Below the pieces are notes generated by a model. The model made no database searches and had not been told where the DNA came from. It saw nothing but the letters and a program-made list of their open reading frames with translations. The translations under genes were made by a program, and so were the position numbers. 5,000 nucleotides of DNA from positions 1 to 5,000 of the forward strand of contig QHXU01000094.1 in NCBI GenBank assembly GCA_003223065.1, read 5' to 3'. The stretch's first letter is position 1; the number at the start of each line of letters is the position of its first letter. The DNA comes from Acidobacteriota bacterium. GTDB lineage: Bacteria > Acidobacteriota > Terriglobia > Bryobacterales > Bryobacteraceae. Positions 1 through 5,000 of this stretch are shown here, in pieces.

Positions 1-1128
1 TGACGTTGATCCAATTCTTGCCGCCGTCGCGCGTGACTTGTACAAGGCCGTCATTGGTGCCGGCCCAGATCAGGCCCGGTTCCTTCGGCGATTCTGCAAG
101 CGCGAAGACCACGCCGGCATATTCGACGCCGATATTGTCGGGAGTCAGACCGCCGGAAATCTGCTGCCGGCTCTTGTCGTTCCGGGTCAGGTCCGGGCTG
201 ATGACCTTCCAACTGTGGCCGGCATCCGTGGTCATGTGGACGTACTGGCTGCCGACATAGACACGGTTATGATCGTGGGGGGAGATGAGGATGGGAAACT
301 CCCAGTTAAACCGGTATTTGACCTCCGCGGCGGGCGCGCCGGAGGTAAGCTCGGGCCACACTTCCACGTTGCGGGCCTGATGGTTGCGCTCATCGAAGAC
401 GGTCACGATGCCTCCGACGCTGCCCGAGCCGCTGGCAGTGGACCAGATGATGTTGCTGTCCACCGGATCGGGCGTCGCAAAACCGCTCTCGCCGCCGGTA
501 ACCGAATGCCAGACGCTGCGGGAAATCGGGCCGACCGCGGTACCGGCTCCGCCGCCACCACCGCCGAAGCCCCCGGGTGCGAGGCTGTTGCTGGGGCCGC
601 GATAGGAGCTGCCGTCCTGCTTGTTGCCGAAGACAAAATAGGGGACCTGATTGTCGACCGTTACGTGGTACATCTGGGCGATCGGGAGTTGCACGCGATT
701 CCAGGTGCGCCCGCGATTGACCGAGATGCCGAGGCCGCCGTCATTAGCCACGATCATGCGATCACCGTTCGTGGGGTCGATCCACATGTCGTGGTTATCG
801 CCGCCAGGAGCGGCGGGCGTGTTTGTGAGGGTGTGTCCTCCGTCAAGCGACCTCGAAAAAGCCGCGGTGAGGAAGTAGACTTCGTTCTCGTTGTCGGGCG
901 AAACGGCGCAACGGGTGTAGTAAGCAGTGCGCCCGCGGAGCTGCCGGTCGTAGCTCACGAGCTGCCAATGCTCGCCCGCATCGTCTGAGCTCCAGAGCTG
1001 CCCGCGTTGGGTGGGTTTTCCTTCCCACGGGACGCCGTCCCCGGTCTCAATCAAGGCATAAATGCGGTTCGAATTTCGCCGCGTGGTGGCTATCGCGATC
1101 TTGCCCAAGGGCGGATTGGGAAGCCCAT
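1..1128 (-). pseudogene. Continuation of the frameshifted BNR/VPS10-type protein, middle part, running off the window
   Basis: Reading the minus strand one frame over, from the duplication at 1122-1135 to position 1, gives about 375 codons without a stop that continue the protein broken at 1883-1047. It begins LPNPPLGKIAIATTRRNSNR and goes on through ALIETGDGVPW, GQLWSSDDAGEHWQL, VSYDRQLRGRTAYYTR, FSRSLDGGHTLTNTPAAPGG and GDNHDMWIDP. Further Asp-box or near-Asp-box motifs are SSDDAGEHW, SLDGGHTL, SVNRGRTW, TTDAGHSW and TRDGGKNW. These segments match conserved blocks of large acidobacterial-type sortilin/BNR proteins. A glycine-rich stretch (GGFGGGGGGAG, about 542-574) is a likely flexible loop between blades. 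No ATG with a ribosome binding site sits at the junction, so independent translation looks unlikely but is not excluded. The 3' end lies outside the window. Calling it a pseudogene depends on the duplication being real and not an assembly error. Confidence 0.8.
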
Positions 1129-1883
1129 AGCCCATTGCCGCTGAGCCGTCTCCAGGTGGTTCCGCCATCGGCCGATTTGTACAAACCGCTGCCCGGGCCA
1201 CCACTCGTCCGGCCCCAGGTGTGAATCTCGAGCTGCCACATGCCGGCAAAAAGAATGCGCGGGTTGTTCGGATCCATGGCTAGATCCGAGCAGCCAGTAT
1301 TCTCGTCGACCGAGAGCACCTTGTCCCAGGTTTTGCCTCCATCGCTGGTGCGGAAGACGCCGCGCTCCGGCTGCGGCCCGTAGGCGTGGCCGAGCGCGCA
1401 TGCGAAGACGAGGTCGGGATTGCGCGGATCAATCAGGAGACGCCCGATGCGCCCCGTCTTCTCCAGTCCCATCAAGGTCCAGGTCTTGCCTGCGTCCACG
1501 GACTTATAGATCCCGGCGCCGACGGAGATATGGCTGCGGATGAACGATTCGCCGGTCCCGGCCCAAATCACGTTGGGATCGCTAGGCGCGATTGCGAGGG
1601 ATCCTATGGAGGAAACCGGCTCCCTGTCAAAGATGGGTTCCCAGTGAACACCGCCATCCGTGGACTTGAAGATGCCGCCCGAGGCTGCACCTGCATAGTA
1701 AATGTCAGGATCGCCCGGGACGCTCACCGCCGCCACTACGCGATTGCCCACCGGACCGATGTAGCGGTAGCGGAGTTCGCTCATCAAGCCGGAGCTGATC
1801 TGCGGCTGGGCAAAAGCGAGAGGCATTGCGGCAGCCAGGCAGGCGAGTCGAGTCCACACAACGAAACCTGTTCCTGCGGACAT
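1047..1883 (-). CDS. Exported sortilin/VPS10-type BNR-repeat beta-propeller protein, N-terminal part ending at a frameshift
   Basis: This reading frame of 278 codons encodes the start of a long secreted BNR/Asp-box protein, often annotated as a glycosyl hydrolase or VPS10 domain protein. No catalytic role can be shown here. Residues 1-25 look like a signal peptide: Arg12, a hydrophobic run, then a likely cleavage at AFA|QP. C15 lies too early for a convincing lipobox. Four Asp boxes (S/T-x-D-x-G-x-x-W type) follow: 74-81 STDGGVHW, 128-135 SVDAGKTW, 179-186 TSDGGKTW and 237-244 SADGGTTW. Between them lie strand segments such as DPNVIWAG and NPRILFAG, typical of WD40/YVTN/BNR-like propellers. 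The start ATG has a near-perfect AGGAGG at 5-nt spacing. After residue 252 (SGNGL) a 7-bp tandem duplication shifts the frame, so the last 26 residues (W253-D278) are unrelated to the family and the frame stops at TGA 1049-1047. The rest of the protein is encoded at 1-1128. Relatives are usually near or above 1000 residues. Confidence 0.85.
   Translation of the reverse strand: MSAGTGFVVWTRLACLAAAMPLAFAQPQISSGLMSELRYRYIGPVGNRVVAAVSVPGDPDIYYAGAASGGIFKSTDGGVHWEPIFDREPVSSIGSLAIAPSDPNVIWAGTGESFIRSHISVGAGIYKSVDAGKTWTLMGLEKTGRIGRLLIDPRNPDLVFACALGHAYGPQPERGVFRTSDGGKTWDKVLSVDENTGCSDLAMDPNNPRILFAGMWQLEIHTWGRTSGGPGSGLYKSADGGTTWRRLSGNGLWASQSALGQDRDSHHAAKFEPHLCLD
1122..1135 (-). repeat. Perfect 7-bp tandem duplication causing a frameshift
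   Basis: On the plus strand AGCCCAT occurs twice head to tail (1122-1128 and 1129-1135); on the coding strand this is ATGGGCT twice. Seven is not a multiple of three, so it moves the reading frame by one. With both copies the gene reads GNG-LWASQSAL and soon stops. With one copy it reads GNGLPNPPLGKIAIA, the sequence expected for this family, and stays open to the window edge. The repeat lies just after the fourth Asp box. Confidence 0.9.
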
Positions 1884-1888
1884 TAGAA

Positions 1889-1894
1889 CCTCCT
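1889..1894 (-). promoter_or_regulatory. Strong Shine-Dalgarno (AGGAGG) of the BNR-protein gene
   Basis: The minus strand reads GAGGAGGTTCTAATG, placing AGGAGG 5 nt before the ATG at 1883. It fixes this start and shows that the gene has its own efficient initiation signal, despite lying only 61 nt after fdhE. Confidence 0.8.
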
Positions 1895-1908
1895 CATGAT
1901 GGATGGTT

Positions 1909-1940
1909 ACTATATAACTTGAGTCCGGAGCGGATTACAA
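1909..1940 (-). promoter_or_regulatory. Possible sigma70-type promoter in the fdhE-BNR gene spacer
   Basis: On the minus strand TTGTAA (1940-1935) is followed after 17 nt by TTATAT (1917-1912). The overlapping TATAGT (1914-1909) is closer to the -10 consensus but sits at 20-nt spacing. This is the only AT-rich patch in the 61-nt spacer, and it sits just upstream of the Shine-Dalgarno of the BNR gene. The match is moderate and could be chance. If real, it would let the secreted protein be expressed apart from the FDH operon. Confidence 0.35.
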
Positions 1941-1944
1941 GCAG

Positions 1945-2697
1945 CTACAGCCCGAGAAGGTTCGATTCAAGCTTGGTGTATCCGTGCTCGTCAGCCCAAA
2001 GATTCAAAGCCACGGTGGCCAGCTCGTCCACAACGGGTACGGCGCGGCCGTCCCGAGTCAGATTCACGGACTTGATGTAGGTCTTGCAACGGTCGCACGC
2101 TTCCACGCGCACGTGAAGGAAATCGGATGCCGTGAAAACTGGAAGCTGGTCCTTGTCTTCCGATCCACAGCTCGGGCAAAGTACGCGGCGAAACGGCCAT
2201 TCAGTCGCGCAGATGGAACAGAGAAGCGAGCGCTTTGCTCCATCGCCCTCTCCGCGCAAAACGCCGACCACCGGCCTGGCATTGCAGAAGGGGCAGGTTG
2301 GGGCATCCGATTGGAATGAGATAGAGGCTCTGGTCGCGAGATATTCGCCATAAGGCTGAAGAAGCGCCCGGCCGAAAAAACGCGCTTCATCGGACTCCGG
2401 GGGATCACGCTCCCAACACGTCACAAGCAATTCCTCCTGTTCCGCTGCGCTCTCGAGCTCCCGGCTCGCAAAATGAACCAGCGGTTCAGGGGCCGTGTGG
2501 CGCACCAACTCCATCAGCGCCGGGAAGTGGCGCAGGAGAACGCGCACGTCAGTCTCGCCTCTGGCGCTTACATCCTCGAATACGGGCTTTTGAAAAAGCG
2601 CCACCCGGCGGTAGAAGTCCAGAACGTTACGCGCAGCAGGGCAGCTTCCGGCAAGTTCCGCGGCGCGAGCAGCCCGCTCGTCGAAGGTGGCCCCCAT
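1945..2697 (-). CDS. fdhE: Formate dehydrogenase accessory/maturation protein FdhE
   Basis: This 250-residue protein carries four CxxC pairs in its C-terminal half: C135/C138 (CPFCNARP), C160/C163 (LLCSICATEW), C174/C177 (LCPSCGSE) and C201/C204 (EACDRCKTYIK). The order and flanking residues match E. coli FdhE, including CxLCxTEW and CGTYLK followed by an ADDLAS-like segment (here VDELATVAL). FdhE is a cytoplasmic rubredoxin-like metal-binding protein that interacts with the FDH catalytic subunit and is required for enzyme activity. The ATG at 2697 overlaps the gamma stop (TGATG) and gives MGATFDERAARAAELA, which aligns with the RAERLRELAE region near the E. coli N-terminus. The product is therefore about 60 residues shorter than the 309-residue E. 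coli protein, at the N-terminus and probably in the variable middle. A longer frame reaching 2868 reads the end of the gamma gene out of frame and is rejected. No clear Shine-Dalgarno precedes the start, so translational coupling to the gamma gene is likely. It is the last gene of the FDH cluster. Confidence 0.93.
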   Translation of the reverse strand: MGATFDERAARAAELAGSCPAARNVLDFYRRVALFQKPVFEDVSARGETDVRVLLRHFPALMELVRHTAPEPLVHFASRELESAAEQEELLVTCWERDPPESDEARFFGRALLQPYGEYLATRASISFQSDAPTCPFCNARPVVGVLRGEGDGAKRSLLCSICATEWPFRRVLCPSCGSEDKDQLPVFTASDFLHVRVEACDRCKTYIKSVNLTRDGRAVPVVDELATVALNLWADEHGYTKLESNLLGL

Positions 2698-3368
2698 CAG
2701 GTCGAGGAGGGCTTGCCTGCGACACGGTCGTACCAAAGCCGGTGATGCACCCGCGCCCAGGCTGCGGGAACATGCCCACGGACCATCGCTCTGCCACTGC
2801 CCGGCACCAGGAACAGGCCCATATACACGTGAATGATGAACGCTCCTATGGTGATCAGCGCCGCGCATTCATGAGTGAGCACGGCAAGGGACCGGATCCA
2901 GGCCACCCGGAACGAGATGTACTCCGGAAACCACATCAGGAGTCCCGAAATCAGCAGCAGAATCGTGCCCCAGAACATCACCCAATAGAACAGTTTCTGC
3001 CCGGCGTTGAAGCGATCCTGAGGCGGTACGAGGTTGTCGCGGTTGGTGGCATAGTTGTTCACCTGGTCCAGCCATTGTTTGTCTTTGCCGCTGATGGTCA
3101 TGTCGCGGCGCCAGAGCGAATGCATCCACAGTATGGAGACCAGGAAGCCGAGGCCGACAATGGGATGCCAGAAACGGGAGGTCGCGCCGCTTCCGAGCAA
3201 AACCGCGATCCAGAACAGGTACGGCGTATAGAACGCCAGCCCGGTCAAAAGGCAGTACACGTATGTGAGGGCGCTGAACCAATGGCAAAGACGCTCCTGG
3301 AATGTGTAGCGCTGAATCTCACCGGCCGGGACCGATGCTGGAGAAAGCGGCATCGCCTCGCTGCTCAC
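2697..3368 (-). CDS. fdnI: Formate dehydrogenase gamma subunit, cytochrome b556 membrane anchor
   Basis: This 223-residue integral membrane protein should accept electrons from the beta subunit and reduce quinone. Hydrophobic segments lie at about residues 31-56, 67-84, 126-146 and 165-188, matching the four-helix FdnI fold. Histidines H29 (LCHWF), H68 (FWHPIVG), H166 (LTHECAA) and H180 (FIIHVYMG) align in order and spacing with the four heme-b ligands of E. coli FdnI. The RFNAGQKLFYW motif (119-129) matches the conserved NAGQK segment of the family, which lies near the quinone site. The C-terminal WARVHHRLWYD resembles the WAKKHHPRWY of FdnI. The start is GTG, inside a GTGA overlap with the beta-subunit stop. 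It is supported by an AAGGAG sequence 8 nt upstream. An ATG five codons downstream (M6) is the alternative. The gene ends in a TGATG overlap with fdhE. Confidence 0.95.
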   Translation of the reverse strand: MSSEAMPLSPASVPAGEIQRYTFQERLCHWFSALTYVYCLLTGLAFYTPYLFWIAVLLGSGATSRFWHPIVGLGFLVSILWMHSLWRRDMTISGKDKQWLDQVNNYATNRDNLVPPQDRFNAGQKLFYWVMFWGTILLLISGLLMWFPEYISFRVAWIRSLAVLTHECAALITIGAFIIHVYMGLFLVPGSGRAMVRGHVPAAWARVHHRLWYDRVAGKPSST

Positions 3369-4246
3369 TTTGGGGTCTCCTTTTTCTCGACGGCTTCCTT
3401 AGGGCCGTAGCGGATGTAGTGCGCGACTACGCCCAGAACCCCGGCGGTCATGGCCAGATTTCCCAGCCATTTGAGCGGACGCTTCCAGACGCGGACGAGC
3501 AGCGGAACGCGAGGATCCTTGGGCAGACCGCCATACGCTTCGGGGTTATTGATGTCGTGCAGCACGTAGATGACATGAGTGCCGCCGACGCCCGGAGGAT
3601 CATAGATTCCGGCGTTCTTGTACGCAGTGTGCTCGCGCAATTGGCTGGCCCGCTTCGCGGCCAGATCCTTCATGTCGTCCTTGCTTCCGAAGTGGAGACA
3701 GCCGGTGGGGCAAGCTTTGATGCAGGCTGGCTCGAGCCCCGCGCCGACGCGATCCGAGCAGAGCGTGCACTTGTGAACCTTCTTGGTTTCTTTATTGAAT
3801 TTCGGGATGTTGAAGGGGCAGCCGGTGACGCAATATTCGCAGCCGATGCAGTGTTCCTGCTGGAAGTCGACGATGCCGTTGGAGTACTGCACAATGGCGC
3901 CGTCGGCGGGGCAGGCGCGCAGACAGCCGGGATCGGCGCAGTGCATGCACTGGTCTTTGCGCATCAGCCAGCTGAAAGTGCCGTCCTCGGCGATGTGCTC
4001 ATTGAAGCGGATCAGGTTGTAGTAGTTCCACTCGAGATCCGGCATCGTCTGATACGTGTTGTCGAAGACCGTCTCGCGGAACGGATAACCGTTCCATTCC
4101 ACACACGCGACTTCGCAGGCTTTGCAACCGATGCAGGTAGTGACATCGATGAGCTTGCAGACGTCGTAGTCGCGCGAAGTGTCCCGTCCGGGGACCGGGC
4201 CGGCGTGACCGGAGATCGCTTTGATCTGCAGTGTTCCGTTACTCAT
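3365..4246 (-). CDS. fdnH: Formate dehydrogenase beta subunit, four [4Fe-4S] ferredoxin-type electron carrier
   Basis: This 293-residue protein is nearly the same length as E. coli FdnH/FdoH (also called FdxH). It shows four cysteine quartets: C38/C41/C44/C48, C100/C103/C108/C112, C133/C136/C139/C143 and C160/C163/C175/C179. In the family these ligate four [4Fe-4S] clusters that wire the alpha subunit to the cytochrome b gamma subunit. A hydrophobic stretch at about residues 258-278 (LGNLAMTAGVLGVVAHYI) is the expected single C-terminal membrane anchor, followed by a charged tail. I chose the ATG at 4246, giving MSNGTLQIKAI. It lies 4 nt after the alpha stop and has an AGAAGG Shine-Dalgarno-like sequence (4256-4261) at 9-nt spacing. 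An ATG further upstream at 4303 would add 19 Arg/Ser-rich residues that are only an out-of-frame reading of the alpha 3' end. The stop overlaps the gamma-subunit start. All cluster cysteines are present and the frame is intact. Confidence 0.96.
   Translation of the reverse strand: MSNGTLQIKAISGHAGPVPGRDTSRDYDVCKLIDVTTCIGCKACEVACVEWNGYPFRETVFDNTYQTMPDLEWNYYNLIRFNEHIAEDGTFSWLMRKDQCMHCADPGCLRACPADGAIVQYSNGIVDFQQEHCIGCEYCVTGCPFNIPKFNKETKKVHKCTLCSDRVGAGLEPACIKACPTGCLHFGSKDDMKDLAAKRASQLREHTAYKNAGIYDPPGVGGTHVIYVLHDINNPEAYGGLPKDPRVPLLVRVWKRPLKWLGNLAMTAGVLGVVAHYIRYGPKEAVEKKETPK
3377..3382 (-). promoter_or_regulatory. Shine-Dalgarno (AAGGAG) supporting the GTG start of the gamma subunit
   Basis: AAGGAG lies inside the last codons of the beta gene, 8 nt before the GTG at 3368. 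It decides in favour of the GTG, which overlaps the beta stop as GTGA, over the ATG five codons further in. Confidence 0.7.
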
Positions 4247-4250
4247 CGCC

Positions 4251-5000
4251 TTAAGCCTTCTCGAGTTTGACCAGGAAGCCCTTGAACTCCGGCGTGTAGG
4301 CATTCGGATCGGTGACGGTGGGTGAAAGCAGGTTGGCCGCGGTGCGGGCCGTCTTTCCTTCGTCTTCCTGGATGCCTCGATAACCCCAGTGAATTGGGAT
4401 GCCGATTTGATATACCTTTTTGCCGTCGATCGTCATGGGCCGGATGCGATGAGTCACCATCGCTTTGGCGATGTAGGTGGCGCGGGCGCTGGACACCTTG
4501 ACCCTGTCTCCACCCTTTATGCTCAACTCGCCGGCGAGTTCGTTCGGGATTTCGACGAACGGTTCGGGAACGAGCTGCACGTTCATCGGATTGTTCTTAG
4601 TCCAGTAATGATAGTGCTCGGTCAACCGGTATGTGGTGCACACCACCGTGAAGCCCTGCTCCACGGTCCCGTATTTGTCCATGCCGGTCGTGTACCTCTT
4701 GACGACCGGGTTGTTGGACTGCTGCGGATGCAGCGGGTTCGCGACCGGACTCTCGATGGGTTCGTAATGCTCCGGGAAGGGTCCGTCGGCGAGACCGGCG
4801 AGCGGAACGAAGATACGGCCGACACCTTCCGGATTCATGATGAACGGGCCCATGTGATCCTGGGGCGGCGAATCCGCCTTGAAATCGGGCACGTCAAAGC
4901 CGACCCACTTTTTCTGGGCCTCGTTCCACCACACTTGACGGCGTTCCGGGTCCCAGGGCTTGCCCGATGGATCGCAGGACGCACGGTTGTACATGACGCG
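4251..5000 (-). CDS. fdnG: Formate dehydrogenase (FDH-N/O type) catalytic alpha subunit, C-terminal part, 5' end outside window
   Basis: This is the last 249 codons plus TAA stop of the molybdenum/tungsten bis-MGD formate dehydrogenase catalytic subunit, which oxidises formate to CO2 and passes electrons to the beta subunit. The visible part starts with RVMYNRASCDPSGKPWDPER and carries GPFPEHYEP (fragment residues 73-81), TTYRLTEHYHYWTK (122-135) and IGIPIHWGYRG (199-209). These are hallmarks of the FDH-alpha C-terminus. Residues from about 122 onward correspond to the molybdopterin-dinucleotide-binding domain. The frame is open to position 5000, so the ATG at 4994 is internal and not the start. 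Family members are about 1000 residues, so roughly three quarters of the gene is missing. The missing part should hold the Tat signal, the N-terminal [4Fe-4S] site and the Sec or Cys active-site residue, so whether this is a selenoprotein cannot be told. It is followed after 4 nt by the beta-subunit gene. FDH-N and FDH-O cannot be distinguished here; the symbol follows E. coli fdnG (paralogue fdoG). Confidence 0.95.
   Translation of the reverse strand, partial: RVMYNRASCDPSGKPWDPERRQVWWNEAQKKWVGFDVPDFKADSPPQDHMGPFIMNPEGVGRIFVPLAGLADGPFPEHYEPIESPVANPLHPQQSNNPVVKRYTTGMDKYGTVEQGFTVVCTTYRLTEHYHYWTKNNPMNVQLVPEPFVEIPNELAGELSIKGGDRVKVSSARATYIAKAMVTHRIRPMTIDGKKVYQIGIPIHWGYRGIQEDEGKTARTAANLLSPTVTDPNAYTPEFKGFLVKLEKA

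Noticed and set aside
38..988. Plus-strand open frame of 316 codons
   Set aside because: It is antisense to the continuous BNR-protein frame, which has clear Asp boxes. The plus-strand product is Ala/Gly/Val-rich with no motif.
1386..1886. Plus-strand open frame of 166 codons
   Set aside because: It is a shadow of the N-terminal part of the BNR protein; no ribosome binding site or domain supports it.
1921..1936. Small inverted repeat TCCG-CTC-CGGA after fdhE, a possible terminator
   Set aside because: The stem is only 4 bp with a 3-nt loop and no T-run follows, so it is too weak to call a terminator.
2698..2868. Upstream extension of fdhE by 57 codons into the gamma gene
   Set aside because: The added residues are an out-of-frame reading of the gamma C-terminus and do not resemble FdhE; the TGATG-coupled ATG at 2697 fits better.
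2742..3410. Plus-strand open frame of 222 codons over the gamma subunit
   Set aside because: It is antisense to the cytochrome b gene with all four heme histidines; the product is polar low-complexity sequence without a recognisable family.
3302..4270. Plus-strand open frame of 322 codons, opposite the whole beta-subunit gene
   Set aside because: It lies antisense to an unmistakable four-cluster ferredoxin protein; its product shows no recognisable domain and its openness follows from the codon pattern of the GC-rich minus-strand gene.

Overview
The window is a piece of a moderately GC-rich bacterial chromosome in which every supportable gene lies on the minus strand, so gene order runs from position 5000 down to position 1. 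The pairing of a formate dehydrogenase operon with a long secreted sortilin/VPS10-type BNR-repeat protein resembles what is common in Acidobacteriota. This is an inference from protein style only, because no rRNA or other phylogenetic marker is present.

Region 5000-1945 is a compact formate dehydrogenase operon of the FDH-N/FDH-O type. It holds the 3' end of the catalytic alpha subunit (4251-5000, continuing beyond the window), the four-cluster iron-sulfur beta subunit (3365-4246), the membrane cytochrome b556 gamma subunit (2697-3368) and the maturation factor FdhE (1945-2697). The genes are packed tightly: a 4-nt gap between alpha and beta, a GTGA stop/start overlap between beta and gamma, and a TGATG overlap between gamma and fdhE. 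Together they would build and activate a membrane enzyme. In known relatives alpha oxidises formate on the periplasmic side, beta carries electrons through four [4Fe-4S] clusters, and gamma passes them via two b hemes to the quinone pool. FdhE is needed to activate the catalytic subunit.

Region 1944-1884 is a 61-nt spacer with a weak promoter-like sequence and a near-perfect Shine-Dalgarno for the next gene. No convincing terminator is visible.

Region 1883-1 encodes an exported beta-propeller protein with repeated Asp-box (BNR) motifs. Its frame is broken by a perfect 7-bp tandem duplication (1122-1128 / 1129-1135). Upstream of it the gene reads cleanly from a signal peptide through four Asp boxes. 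Downstream the same protein continues without a stop in the shifted frame to the window edge, and deleting one 7-bp copy on paper restores a continuous reading frame of 625 visible codons. This is the most notable observation here. I found no mobile element, CRISPR array, RNA gene or clearly novel system. The long plus-strand ORFs are antisense shadows of these genes.
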